NCBI GenBank assembly: GCA_964523395.1
Contig: CAZFXS010000001.1
Span: forward strand, 409,052-473,051
Length of the DNA stretch: 64,000 nt
Origin: JANYJZ01 sp964523395
GTDB taxonomy: Bacteria > Bacteroidota > Ignavibacteria > UBA10030 > SZUA-254
Direction of reading: 5' to 3'
Shown piece by piece: positions 32,957 through 41,918 of this stretch. The notes under the pieces are model-generated. The model was not told the origin of the DNA. It ran no database searches and worked only from the letters and a program-made list of their open reading frames with translations. The position numbers were made by a program, and so were the translations under genes. Within the stretch, counting starts at the first letter, position 1. The number at the start of each line of letters is the position of its first letter.

Positions 32957-35179
32957 CTACCTCGTTATCGCATTAAAAGAAAGAATCTTCAAAGTCCCGT
33001 TGACCATGTCGGTATAAAGCAGTTCGGGCACGTCATCATTGTCAATGTCGGAGACGGTAAAGCCGCCGATACCTTCGGTGCTAATCAGTCTCGTTCGGGG
33101 TAAAAATGTGCCGTCCCCCCTTCCGGCATACAACTGAATGCTCTTCTGCAGGTGGTTCTTGACAACGACATCAATGATTCCATCGCCGTTTGCATCAGTA
33201 ATCTGGATGTCATTTGGGGTCTCAACAAAAACATCCCGGATACGTGTTTTTGATTCTGAAAGTGAAGTATCAGATCGGGTCAGAAAAAATCGAAGAGTGT
33301 TTTCCGGTTCTGAAAAATTAATAATGATATCTTTAATCATATCACCATTAATATCATGATGCCAGATAACGGCTCCTGTACTCTCGCGGACTGCTGCGGG
33401 GTACATCAGCACGGGGGATGAGAATTGGCGGGGTTTTGTTTCCGACATCCGGTAGATATCCTGGGATTTCTGTTCAGAGTTGTAGCGAAGGTACAGAATA
33501 TCGGGAGATCCATTATCATCCATATCATCAATTGACACTCCGGTAATGGAGGCAGGAATGGACGGGACACAGTTATGTTCAGTAAGCCGCCTGGAGCCTG
33601 AAAGCTGAATTTCAAAAAGTGAAATTGTACCCGCTTCAATATCAGACTCGAATGCAAAAAATCTTTTTTGATTGGTTCGTGAATCCACAAGAACCGGTGC
33701 CACGGAAAGCTCTTTGCGAAACGGCAAGGAAAATGTCTGAGTGGAATATGTTTTGGAATTGAAATCAAGCTGGGAATATTCTTGTACCGAAGGCGCAGTA
33801 ACAAAAAAAGTAATAAGCGAATCTTTTTGACGAAGCATTTGAATATGCTCAGGCCGGTTGAGCGTTGAGAAAGAAACCTGTGCATCAAAAATACCGGCAC
33901 CCGCATTCCTGAGCAACGAGACTGTTCCTGACCCCCTGTTTGCCACGATAACGTCGTTGTCAAGATCGTTGTCAACATCGAATGAAAACAATTCCCCGGG
34001 GATATATCCGGTGAGGTAGTGAACATTCTTTCGCTGATGAAACTGACGGGCATTCGCGTTGACATATACCCTTATTTTCCGGGTGTCGGCATCGAAAACC
34101 GCTGCATCTGTAAATGCTGACGTGTCGTGACGAAAGAAAACAAAACTCTCCGGACGTTTACCTGCGGAAAATTTTATCATATGATTAGCGGAATTCTCAA
34201 CATCGTTTGTCAATACCGTTAGGCTCCGTTCATCCTTGCTCAGTATACCCGTGTAAAACGGTTTGGTTGAAATTGTGTCACTAAATGCCACTTGAGAAGG
34301 CATTGCATCAAGTGAAAGAGATTGGACGGGGTGATAACTCCCAAACCCGTCCCCTGCAAGCATCTGAAGGGATGGAGGATCGGAAGAGGCTACAAGAATG
34401 GCGCGCGCGTCTTGTCCATGTGGGCCTGCGGCTGAAATAAAAAGCGGTTCACTTTCCAGGGTTACTACCACGGGGTCGGAAAAACGCATTCTTCCGTACC
34501 CGGAATAGATAAGAAGTTGATTCATCACCCAATGTGAACCGATAATATCATTAATCCCGTCATCATTCATGTCTGCTACACTTACGGAATTAAATGGGTA
34601 TTCGTCAAAAAGTGAGCTTACGGATTGAAACGTTCCGTTTCCATTTCCCGCCATAACTCTGATGCCAAGCATTTTTTCTCCGTACATCAGGAGATCGGGC
34701 TTGCCGTCATTCGTAATATCTTCAATCAGCATCTGCCTGACGGGCTCCCCTATCCACTTTCTCCAGGCAAGCGCCATATTATCTCTGGGGCGGCCAAGCA
34801 GCACTTCGATACGGTGCGGTTCCTCCGTAAGCAGTACGATATCACCAAACCGATCGTCATTACACCGCGCGGCAACGGCAATTTCGATTTTCTGATCGAT
34901 GCGAATTGTAACAGTTCGCCATTGTTCGGGAGCGATTTGCTGGAAATGGATATAGAGATTTTTTCCACCGTAGGTAATAAGATCGGTCAACCCATCGCCA
35001 TTAATATCGGACGCAAGTAATTCTTCCGCATTCCGGCCGGATTTGATTTCATAGGTTTCCGTAAAGGGGCTAAAAACGCGTTGAGCATACATCCTGGTAT
35101 AGCCGGACAACGAAAAAGTCAACAGAATGCAGACAACCCGCGATGGATGAAGATACATGCGGACAATATTGTCAATCAT
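32957..35179 (-). CDS. Exported FG-GAP/VCBS-repeat protein
   Basis: A 740-residue protein from the ATG at 35179, which yields a signal peptide (PSRVVCILLTFSLSGYTRMYAQ); an upstream start would overlap the thioesterase gene. The body consists of about nine repeats of the integrin-like calcium type, for example DINGDGLTDLI, DITNDGKPDLLM, DMNDDGINDIIG, DVDNDLDNDVIV, DMDDNGSPDILY and DANGDGIIDVVV. Together these likely make one or two seven-bladed beta-propellers. There is no type IX sorting domain. The last residues run LYTDMVNGTLKIL. Adjacent to the sorted metalloprotease; an extracellular or outer-membrane binding role is likely. Confidence 0.84.
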   Translation of the reverse strand: MIDNIVRMYLHPSRVVCILLTFSLSGYTRMYAQRVFSPFTETYEIKSGRNAEELLASDINGDGLTDLITYGGKNLYIHFQQIAPEQWRTVTIRIDQKIEIAVAARCNDDRFGDIVLLTEEPHRIEVLLGRPRDNMALAWRKWIGEPVRQMLIEDITNDGKPDLLMYGEKMLGIRVMAGNGNGTFQSVSSLFDEYPFNSVSVADMNDDGINDIIGSHWVMNQLLIYSGYGRMRFSDPVVVTLESEPLFISAAGPHGQDARAILVASSDPPSLQMLAGDGFGSYHPVQSLSLDAMPSQVAFSDTISTKPFYTGILSKDERSLTVLTNDVENSANHMIKFSAGKRPESFVFFRHDTSAFTDAAVFDADTRKIRVYVNANARQFHQRKNVHYLTGYIPGELFSFDVDNDLDNDVIVANRGSGTVSLLRNAGAGIFDAQVSFSTLNRPEHIQMLRQKDSLITFFVTAPSVQEYSQLDFNSKTYSTQTFSLPFRKELSVAPVLVDSRTNQKRFFAFESDIEAGTISLFEIQLSGSRRLTEHNCVPSIPASITGVSIDDMDDNGSPDILYLRYNSEQKSQDIYRMSETKPRQFSSPVLMYPAAVRESTGAVIWHHDINGDMIKDIIINFSEPENTLRFFLTRSDTSLSESKTRIRDVFVETPNDIQITDANGDGIIDVVVKNHLQKSIQLYAGRGDGTFLPRTRLISTEGIGGFTVSDIDNDDVPELLYTDMVNGTLKILSFNAITR

Positions 35180-35195
35180 GGCTTTGCTGAGGGGG

Positions 35196-35684
35196 TTACT
35201 TTTTTTCACGGCGGCGTTGAAGGCGGATATCCCTGCGGCGCTGTGCGGCGGAATAACGCCGTTTCTCCACGGTTGTTTGAGGAATGACAGGATGAACTGT
35301 AACGGGGATTCCTGATTCATCGAGCGCGACAAATGTCAGGTACGCGGTGTTGGCAATTTTGCGGTCGCCCGTCAGTTGATTTTCCGCGACAACGTGAACG
35401 CCAACTTCAAGCGAGGTTCCGAATACGCGATTAACGGACGAGCGTAATGTAACAACTTCACCAAGTCGTATCGGCTGGTGAAATATCAAATCATCGACAG
35501 CAGCAGTAACGCATATCCGGTTCGAGTGGCGTTGTGCCGCTATTGCTGCGGCAATATCCATCCACTCCATGAGACGTCCGCCAAGCAGGTTTCCGAGTGT
35601 ATTTGTATCATTAGGAAGGACTAATTGCGTCATCTCGACCTGAGAATCGGCAACAAATCTTTTTTTTCTTTTGGGTTGTTTCAT
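35196..35684 (-). CDS. Acyl-CoA thioesterase, hotdog fold (BACH/YciA type)
   Basis: Hydrolyses acyl-CoA to free acid and CoA in the cytosol. The 162-residue protein has the family signature LPNDTNTLGNLLGGRLMEWMD with the catalytic Asp, and AAIAAQRHSNRICVTAAVDDLIFHQP. A basic, low-complexity tail (RYSAAQRRRDIRLQRRREKK) follows the hotdog domain. It lies in the bamD/FG-GAP run, 14 bases from bamD. Confidence 0.92.
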   Translation of the reverse strand: MKQPKRKKRFVADSQVEMTQLVLPNDTNTLGNLLGGRLMEWMDIAAAIAAQRHSNRICVTAAVDDLIFHQPIRLGEVVTLRSSVNRVFGTSLEVGVHVVAENQLTGDRKIANTAYLTFVALDESGIPVTVHPVIPQTTVEKRRYSAAQRRRDIRLQRRREKK

Positions 35685-35698
35685 AGCGCTAAAGCTGA

Positions 35699-36505
35699 TT
35701 ACCGTGCCCCGTTTGGAGTTTGTGTAGATTCCAGTGCCGATGACGATTTGTTAAGTTCGTCTTTAATTGAGGAGAGAAGCGATTCCGCTTCATTCCTCAA
35801 CTGACTTTTCGGGTAGCGGTCAATAAACTTTTCTATTTCTCCTTTGGCATCCTGATATTTTTTTCTCTGAAACAGAAGTTTTGCTTTATTTAGCAAAGCG
35901 GGTTCCGCGAATTCACTGTCGTGATATTTTTCCACAATCAGATCGTAGTATAACGTTGCGGAACGGAGATAGTCCAGCTTCACATACAGCTCGGCGGTTT
36001 CATACAATTTTTGGGCGAGCCTTGTGTTCAGTTCCTTTATTTTCAGTTCTGCATCAGTGACCAAAGAATCAGTCCGGTAATCTTCTATAAACGACTGAAA
36101 TTCTTCGATGGCTTTCCGTGTGTAGGTCTGATCCAGTGTGGATTTAGGCGAAAGGCGGTAATAGCACATCGCAATCCTGTGCTGGGCTTTCGGTACAAGC
36201 GGGCTCGATGCCATGAGGCGTTTTAACGACTGATATTCCTCCGAAGCGAGTAAAAATTCTTCACGGGCGTAATAACATTCGCCGAGATAATATTGGGCTT
36301 CATCAGCAACTCCGCTGGCGGGAAATTGAAGTTTGATAACCTGAAAATCGGTAACTGCTTCAATGTAATCTCCGTCTTCAAACTTTTTTTTCCCCATTTC
36401 AAAGCGCTCTTCGGCAGAAAGACTTTGTACAACATCCGAAGACCCGCACGAAGAGAGAAACAAGAGCATCAAACCCTGTAGAATCAACAAAATGTATTTT
36501 TTCAA
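35699..36505 (-). CDS. bamD: Outer-membrane assembly lipoprotein BamD
   Basis: An essential lipoprotein of the beta-barrel assembly machine. The leader ends LFLSSC with the lipidated Cys20. The 268-residue body consists of TPR units, starting with AEERFEMGKKKFEDGDYIEAVTDFQVI and YYLGECYYAREEFLLASEEYQSL, the usual start of BamD/YfiO proteins. Near the C-terminus there is KYHDSEFAEPALLNKAKLLF, another typical TPR. It is followed by the thioesterase and preceded by a secreted protein that might be a partner. Confidence 0.9.
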   Translation of the reverse strand: MKKYILLILQGLMLLFLSSCGSSDVVQSLSAEERFEMGKKKFEDGDYIEAVTDFQVIKLQFPASGVADEAQYYLGECYYAREEFLLASEEYQSLKRLMASSPLVPKAQHRIAMCYYRLSPKSTLDQTYTRKAIEEFQSFIEDYRTDSLVTDAELKIKELNTRLAQKLYETAELYVKLDYLRSATLYYDLIVEKYHDSEFAEPALLNKAKLLFQRKKYQDAKGEIEKFIDRYPKSQLRNEAESLLSSIKDELNKSSSALESTQTPNGAR

Positions 36506-36529
36506 ATTGGCTACCTGAAAATGAAATAG

Positions 36530-37174
36530 TTAAGAGCTTCGGATATTGAACAATAAATATATCGCTATCCCTGTTGCTCCGATGATAATAAACGGTTCTA
36601 CGACACGATCCAGGACATCCCCGGACGGCACAGTGCCGCGCGTAGATGTACCTCCATCAGATTGTAACGCATCAATATCATCTACCGTCACAGTATCTGC
36701 AGAGGATTGGGAAAATGAATCGCTGAGTTTGTACACCCCTGAACGTTTATCAAGAATCCTGCAGTCAAGCTTGGCCGAAATACTCCTGGTCACTTTTTTG
36801 GTTCCAAGAAATCCATCCCGGTGCAAATCGGTGTATTGAGTCGCAAGTTCCGGCCCCCCGATTTCTACTAACCAGCTGCTCCCCTCTGCCGTGTTCCCCG
36901 AACGTACAACATATCCTGATTGCTGCAATGATTTCAGAACCGCACTTTGGATAAGCCATCCTTCGTCCATCGGTTGAAACTGAACAACAAGACTTTCGCC
37001 GGAAGCAATGGAGGAACGTCCGATAATGTCCTTTGTGATGTTTTCCAGAAGCGATGTCAGAATTTCCGCGTTCTTTTTCACGCGGGATGTGTCTTCCGCC
37101 GCTGATGCCGCATTGACAATCAGCAAAAGCAGCGGAAAACACAACCACGATATTCGGACGGAATGTTTGCTCAA
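36530..37174 (-). CDS. Exported protein of unknown function next to bamD
   Basis: No family recognised with confidence. 214 residues: a signal peptide (LCFPLLLLIVNAASA), a soluble domain from about residue 26, and a C-terminal hydrophobic segment (PFIIIGATGIAIYLLFNI) that would anchor the protein. In between, LVVQFQPMDEGWLIQSAVLKSLQQSGYVVRSG looks like an alpha/beta fold of the sort found in secreted envelope proteins. A Ser/Thr/Asp-rich linker (FSQSSADTVTVDDIDALQSD) precedes the anchor. It lies between gdhA and bamD, 24 bases from bamD, suggesting an envelope role. Confidence 0.7.
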   Translation of the reverse strand: MSKHSVRISWLCFPLLLLIVNAASAAEDTSRVKKNAEILTSLLENITKDIIGRSSIASGESLVVQFQPMDEGWLIQSAVLKSLQQSGYVVRSGNTAEGSSWLVEIGGPELATQYTDLHRDGFLGTKKVTRSISAKLDCRILDKRSGVYKLSDSFSQSSADTVTVDDIDALQSDGGTSTRGTVPSGDVLDRVVEPFIIIGATGIAIYLLFNIRSS

Positions 37175-37192
37175 CGAAAGCTTTCTAAAAGC

Positions 37193-38482
37193 CTACGCGT
37201 ATATGCCACGAACTTTTAATGTCTTCGCGACCTTATCGATGGCCAGAATATAGGCACCGATACGGAGCGTGACATTATGCGTCGCGGCAGAATGGTACAC
37301 TGCATCGAATGATGCCCGCATCATTCGTTCAAGACGGCGATTTACGCGATCTAGGGTCCAGAAGTATCCTGCTCTATCCTGTGCCCATTCGAAATAAGAA
37401 ACTGTGACACCACCGGCATTAGCAAGGATATCCGGAATAACAAGAATTCCTTTGTCCTGAAGAATCGGATCGGCACTTGCATCCGTCGGGCCGTTCGCTC
37501 CTTCACAGATAATCTTGGCGCGGATCTTGGGAGCATTTGCGGCAGTGATTTGCTCTTCTTTTGCCGCCGGCACAAGAACATCGCATTCTAATTCAAGCAG
37601 GTCTTCCTGTGTAATCTTGTCGCCGCCCTTAAAGCCTTCGAGCGTACGATGCTTGCTCACCCAGTCAAGTGCCTTCGCGATATCAATTCCACCTTTGTTA
37701 TAGTACGCACCGGAAATGTCAGAAATACCGATGATGGTACAACCTTGCTCAGAAAGAAGCTGTGCTGTTGTTGAACCGACATTGCCAAACCCTTGCACTG
37801 CAATAGTTGCACCTTTTACTTTAATTCCTTTCTTCTCTAATGCGCCGAGCGTAACAATCATACAGCCGCGACCGGTTGCTTCTCTTCTTCCAAGTGAACC
37901 GCCGAGAATAAGGGGCTTCCCTGTCACAACTGCTGTTTCTGTTCTCCGCATATGCATGCTGTACGTGTCCATAATCCAGGCCATCACCTGCTCGTTTGTG
38001 TTCATGTCGGGAGCAGGGATATCACGGTCAGGACCGAATATGTCCATCAGGTTGGAAGTGTATCTGCGGGTGATTTTTTCAACTTCGATTTTTGTCAGCT
38101 TTGTGACATCGCATTTCACAGCGCCTTTTGCACCGCCGAACGGAATGTTCATGATAGCGCATTTCCATGTCATCCATGCGGCGAGAGCCTTTACTTCGTC
38201 AATGGTTACGTCGGGCGCGTACCGGATACCACCTTTGGAGGGTCCGAGGATGTCGTTATGGACGACACGGTAACCTTCAAATATCTCAATCCTTCCGTCA
38301 TCCATTTGAATGGGAATGGAAACAATGACTTGCTTAGCGGGTGTTTTTAAATATTCATACAAACCGGTTTCAAGCCCGAGTATGTCAGCCGCGACGTCAA
38401 ACCGCCGCATCATAGACTCAAAGGGATTTTCCTTGTCGGGAATCGGAGTCGGTTCGTGGTGTAATACTGTCTGATCAAACAT
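37193..38482 (-). CDS. gdhA: Glutamate dehydrogenase
   Basis: Reversibly deaminates glutamate to 2-oxoglutarate. The 429-residue length is typical of hexameric bacterial/archaeal GDH. Substrate-binding and catalytic residues fall in GPSKGGIRYAPDVTIDEVKALAAWM-like sequence (the two lysines at KGG and in MTWKCAIMNIPFGGAKG). The dinucleotide motif is VQGFGNVGSTTAQLL. Coenzyme preference cannot be given from sequence alone. It heads the long minus-strand run, and a terminator of htpX lies in the 66-base space before it, leaving little room for its own promoter. Confidence 0.95.
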   Translation of the reverse strand: MFDQTVLHHEPTPIPDKENPFESMMRRFDVAADILGLETGLYEYLKTPAKQVIVSIPIQMDDGRIEIFEGYRVVHNDILGPSKGGIRYAPDVTIDEVKALAAWMTWKCAIMNIPFGGAKGAVKCDVTKLTKIEVEKITRRYTSNLMDIFGPDRDIPAPDMNTNEQVMAWIMDTYSMHMRRTETAVVTGKPLILGGSLGRREATGRGCMIVTLGALEKKGIKVKGATIAVQGFGNVGSTTAQLLSEQGCTIIGISDISGAYYNKGGIDIAKALDWVSKHRTLEGFKGGDKITQEDLLELECDVLVPAAKEEQITAANAPKIRAKIICEGANGPTDASADPILQDKGILVIPDILANAGGVTVSYFEWAQDRAGYFWTLDRVNRRLERMMRASFDAVYHSAATHNVTLRIGAYILAIDKVAKTLKVRGIYA

Positions 38483-38511
38483 AGGATACTCTCTTCCTCA
38501 GTTAGTGTTCG

Positions 38512-38543
38512 AAAATAAAAAGTCCGTTCGTTGGAACGGACTT
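38512..38543 (-). terminator. Terminator after htpX
   Basis: A perfect ten-pair stem AAGTCCGTTC/GAACGGACTT with a four-base loop; on the minus strand it is followed by TTTATTTTC. It lies 6 bases beyond the htpX stop and just before gdhA. Confidence 0.88.
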
Positions 38544-38548
38544 CCTCA

Positions 38549-39403
38549 TTAGGTATTTCCCATAGCAATTTGTTGCAAACGTTCGATTCTTTCCGCGGTT
38601 GGGGGATGCGTTGAAAACAGCTTCATCACACCTCCGCCGCGCAAAGGATTAACGATAAACATATGAGCTGATGCCGGAGACGCATTATTCATCGGAATGC
38701 GTTCAACACCGCGTTCCAGTTTTTGCAAGGCATTGGCAAGCGAAAGCGGACGGCCTGTAAATTGCGCCGCACCAGCGTCAGCAGCGAATTCCCTGGAACG
38801 GGAGATCGCCATCTGAACAAGCACAGCCGCAATCGGCGCGAGTATTAACATCGCAATCTCTGCGAACCCGTTGGAATCTCTGCGATCGTCACGGTTTCCG
38901 CCCGCAAACATCATCGACCATCCAGCCATCCGGGCAACAAAGGTTATTGTTCCCACCAATGTTGCGGCGATTGTTCCGGTAAGAATATCACGATGTTTGA
39001 TGTGTGCGAACTCATGTGCAATGACGCCTTCGAGTTCATCGTCGCTGAGTGTGTTAATGATCCCCTCTGTCGCCGCTACAGCGGCGTGCTGGGGATTCCG
39101 TCCCGTTGCGAAAGCATTGGGTGTTTCTCCAGGAATAATATATATCTTCGGCATCGGAAGTTGCGCCGCCGTTGCTACCCTTCTCGCCATGGAATAGAGC
39201 CGGGGAGCTTCAGCTTCCGTTACTTCTTTTGCCTTATACATCATCAATACGATTTTGTCTGAAAACCAATACGAGCCAAAGTTCATGAGTAACGAAATGC
39301 CGAATGCCATAATCATCCCCTGCTGACCTCCGATCAGCGAGCCGATCAGAATCAACAGCACCATCATCAACGTCATCAAAAATACGGTTTTAAGCATATT
39401 CAT
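38549..39403 (-). CDS. htpX: Membrane zinc protease HtpX
   Basis: A membrane-bound M48 metallopeptidase involved in quality control of membrane proteins. 284 residues. The zinc motif HEFAHIKH is at about residues 130-137, the third ligand sits in SRSREFAADAGAAQFTG. Two hydrophobic N-terminal segments (FLMTLMMVLLILIGSLIGG and IMAFGISLLMNFGSYWF) and two central ones give four spans. STHPPTAERIERL at the C-terminus is also a hallmark. It is transcribed alone, with its own terminator. Confidence 0.96.
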   Translation of the reverse strand: MNMLKTVFLMTLMMVLLILIGSLIGGQQGMIMAFGISLLMNFGSYWFSDKIVLMMYKAKEVTEAEAPRLYSMARRVATAAQLPMPKIYIIPGETPNAFATGRNPQHAAVAATEGIINTLSDDELEGVIAHEFAHIKHRDILTGTIAATLVGTITFVARMAGWSMMFAGGNRDDRRDSNGFAEIAMLILAPIAAVLVQMAISRSREFAADAGAAQFTGRPLSLANALQKLERGVERIPMNNASPASAHMFIVNPLRGGGVMKLFSTHPPTAERIERLQQIAMGNT

Positions 39404-39524
39404 ATCATCAAATTCCTTAATTCATTCTGTTTATCGCTGAAAATATATGGAAAATTTGGATGATTATCAAGAAAAAGAGAGCATCGCTTGAACAGGTGGT
39501 GTCCCGTAAAGAACTGTCTCATAG

Positions 39525-39554
39525 AAAAATAAACCCCATGCTTTAGCATGGGGT
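39525..39554 (-). terminator. Terminator of acs
   Basis: A ten-pair stem ACCCCATGCT/AGCATGGGGT with a two-base loop; on the minus strand TTTATTTTTC follows. About 80 bases downstream of the acs stop. Confidence 0.85.
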
Positions 39555-39632
39555 CATGAAAAAAGTAGAGCATACAAGGACTTTTGTCCCTTCAACACCA
39601 TCAGGTGTTAACCTTGTAACCAATGATAAAGC

Positions 39633-41597
39633 TTATTCATCATCCCCCGCCCGTAGCTTTTCAAGAACGGAGAAGTCCTCAAGTGTTGTGGTATCTCCGC
39701 TTACGGCACCGCTTGAAGCGATTTCTCTCAGTAAACGGCGCATGATTTTGCCGCTCCGGGTTTTCGGCAACGCATCGGTAAACCGTATTTCGTCCGGTTT
39801 TGCCATCGAACCGATTTCTTTGGAGACGTGATGGCGAAGCTCTTCTTTGAGTTCGTGTGAAGGTGTACGTTTTCCCTCAAGCGTAACAAAAGCGCAGATT
39901 GCAGAACCTTTGATTTCGTCTGGCTTCCCTACCACTGCCGCTTCTGCGACGAATGGATGGCTCACAAGTGCACTTTCAATTTCTGCCGTGCCAAGCCGGT
40001 GGCCCGATACGTTAATGACATCATCCACCCTTCCCATAATCCAGAAATACCCGTCATCATCACGGCGAGCGCCATCACCCGTGAAGTATACTCCTTTGAT
40101 ATCACTCCAATACTGCTTTTTAAAACGCTCAGGATCGCGATATATGGTCCGTAGCATTGAAGGCCAGGGTTTCTTGATTACAAGGTAGCCGCCGGCATTA
40201 AGTCCAACCGATTCACCATTTTTATTCACAACATCTGCATCGATACCGGGAAATGGAAGCGTCGCTGTGCCGGGCTTAGTTGGCGTAGCGCCCGGAAAAG
40301 GGGTAATCATAATTGCCCCGGTTTCTGTTTGCCACCAGGTATCAACAATCGGACATTTTCCTTTTCCGATAATCTTATGGTACCACATCCACGCTTCGGG
40401 GTTAATCGGTTCACCGACAGTTCCAAGTAATCGTAATGAACTTAAATCATGTTTCAACGGCCACTGCTCTCCCCATCGTGTAAACGCACGGATTGCTGTT
40501 GGCGCCGTGTAGAAAATATTCACTTTATACCTGTCAATAATCTGCCAGAAACGATCAGGCTCCGGCCAGTTCGGTGCGCCTTCGTACATCACAGATGTTG
40601 CCCCATTGGCAAGAGGACCATAGACAACGTACGAGTGCCCGGTAACCCAGCCAATATCAGCAGTGCACCAATACGTGTCTTCATCTTTGATATCAAACAC
40701 CCATTTCGTTGTGATGTATACACCTGTAAGATAACCCCCTGTGGAGTGAACTACTCCTTTCGGTTTGCCTGTTGTTCCGCTTGTGTAGAGGATAAATAAC
40801 GGATGCTCGGAATCAAGTTTTTCCGCTTCGCATGCATCGGATGCTGTTTCCATTAATCCTTCCCACCAGAAATCACGTCCCGGTTCCATGTGGATATTCA
40901 TACCAACGCGCTTCATAACGACAACACAAGCCACGCTTGGAGTACGTTTCAACGCCTCATCGACATTTTGCTTGAGCGGAATGACCGTTCCCCTTCGGTA
41001 CCCACCGTCGGCTGTAACGACGAGTTTTGCCTCAGCATCCGTAATCCGGTCAACAAGTGCCTGAGAGCTGAACCCGCCGAAAATTATTGAATGTGTAGCG
41101 CCTATTCTCGCGCAAGCAAGCATGGCAATGGCAAGTTCCGGGACAAGCGGCATGTAAATAACAACCCTGTCCCCTTTTTGGACACCGAGCGTTTTGAGAA
41201 CATTGGAAAATTTACAGACTTCACGATGCAGTTCCTGATAAGTGAGCGTACGGGTTTCACCGGGTTCGCCCTCCCAGATTAACGCAGCTTTGTTTTTCCT
41301 CCATGTTGTGAGATGCCTGTCCAGGCAATTGTACGATACATTAATCTTCCCGCCAATAAACCATTTGGAAAACGGGAGTTTCCATTCCAAGACTTTATTC
41401 CATTTCTTAAACCAGATAAGTTCATTGGCAATTTTCGACCAGAATTGTTCCGGATCTTTTATCGAGGCATTATACAGCGACTTATACTGCGCGAACGATT
41501 TAATATGCGCCAAGCTGGAAAAAGAGAGTGCCGGTTTGAACACCCGCTTTTCTTTGAGTACAGAAGTTATGTCGCTGACGCCTTTTTTCTTTGCCAT
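39633..41597 (-). CDS. acs: Acetyl-CoA synthetase
   Basis: Converts acetate, ATP and CoA to acetyl-CoA through acetyl-AMP. 654 residues from the ATG at 41597 (product MAKKKGVSD); the frame stays open 123 bases upstream, but that sequence is a repeat-like element and the residues do not fit the family. Signatures: LFILYTSGTTGKPKGVVHST (P-loop), TADIGWVTGHSYVVYGPL, WWQTETGAIMITPFPG, and near the end PKTRSGKIMRRLLRE, where the lysine is the target of regulatory acetylation. It stands as a single transcription unit. Suggests acetate scavenging. Confidence 0.96.
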   Translation of the reverse strand: MAKKKGVSDITSVLKEKRVFKPALSFSSLAHIKSFAQYKSLYNASIKDPEQFWSKIANELIWFKKWNKVLEWKLPFSKWFIGGKINVSYNCLDRHLTTWRKNKAALIWEGEPGETRTLTYQELHREVCKFSNVLKTLGVQKGDRVVIYMPLVPELAIAMLACARIGATHSIIFGGFSSQALVDRITDAEAKLVVTADGGYRRGTVIPLKQNVDEALKRTPSVACVVVMKRVGMNIHMEPGRDFWWEGLMETASDACEAEKLDSEHPLFILYTSGTTGKPKGVVHSTGGYLTGVYITTKWVFDIKDEDTYWCTADIGWVTGHSYVVYGPLANGATSVMYEGAPNWPEPDRFWQIIDRYKVNIFYTAPTAIRAFTRWGEQWPLKHDLSSLRLLGTVGEPINPEAWMWYHKIIGKGKCPIVDTWWQTETGAIMITPFPGATPTKPGTATLPFPGIDADVVNKNGESVGLNAGGYLVIKKPWPSMLRTIYRDPERFKKQYWSDIKGVYFTGDGARRDDDGYFWIMGRVDDVINVSGHRLGTAEIESALVSHPFVAEAAVVGKPDEIKGSAICAFVTLEGKRTPSHELKEELRHHVSKEIGSMAKPDEIRFTDALPKTRSGKIMRRLLREIASSGAVSGDTTTLEDFSVLEKLRAGDDE

Positions 41598-41632
41598 ACT
41601 TGCACCATTAGTTTTTACACAAGACTGACCAG

Positions 41633-41704
41633 CCCCTATTCCCCTCTCCTTGAGAAGGTCAAAGATCCGCCGGCATTTTGGCGGAGGGGGATTGGGTGGG
41701 GTCG
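41633..41704. repeat. G/C-strand-biased hairpin element in the acs upstream region
   Basis: About 70 bases with C-rich sequence (CCCCTATTCCCCTCTCC) on one side and G-rich (GGAGGGGGATTGGGTGGGG) on the other, folding around a central stem TCCGCC/GGCGGA (41666-41671, 41680-41685). It resembles dispersed intergenic palindromes found in many copies in FCB genomes, but only this copy is visible here. Confidence 0.45.
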
Positions 41705-41754
41705 TATTTAAGACAAACAAGTATGCAATAAATTGGAAAAAGAGTCAACTCTAC

Positions 41755-41777
41755 GTCCGACAGTTTAACTGTCGGAC
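41755..41777. repeat. Perfect nine-base inverted repeat
   Basis: GTCCGACAG and CTGTCGGAC separated by TTTAA. No T-run follows, so it is not a normal terminator. It lies in the 321-base gap between acs and the large lipoprotein gene, 18 bases before that gene's promoter, and could be an operator or a mobile-element remnant. Confidence 0.6.
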
Positions 41778-41794
41778 AATATCAGGCAACCTGT

Positions 41795-41823
41795 TTGACA
41801 TCGGTAACGGTTTTGTGTACTTT
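41795..41823 (+). promoter_or_regulatory. Promoter of the large lipoprotein gene
   Basis: A perfect TTGACA (41795-41800), 17-base spacer and TACTTT (41818-41823), about 95 bases before the start codon at 41919. Confidence 0.6.
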
Positions 41824-41918
41824 TGCGATAGATTTTTGAATAAGAAAGTCGCTTTAGAAAGCATTTTATAAAACGGAAGCAATAAATGGATCCTTCGAAA
41901 TTATCAAGGGAGTAAAAT

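Noticed and set aside
33406..34065. A 219-codon open frame in another phase of the FG-GAP gene
   Set aside because: The in-phase frame has many regular calcium-type repeats; the alternative is Phe/Leu/Arg-rich without motifs.
35180..35332. N-terminal extension of the FG-GAP protein by 51 residues
   Set aside because: It would overlap the thioesterase gene by 137 bases and hide the signal peptide that begins near the ATG at 35179.
37716..38273. A 185-codon open frame antisense to glutamate dehydrogenase
   Set aside because: Shadow of a well-conserved gene; Ser/Pro/Thr-rich product typical of antisense translation.
41598..41720. N-terminal extension of acetyl-CoA synthetase
   Set aside because: The extra residues come from a Pro/Arg-rich repeat element and are not part of the Acs family.
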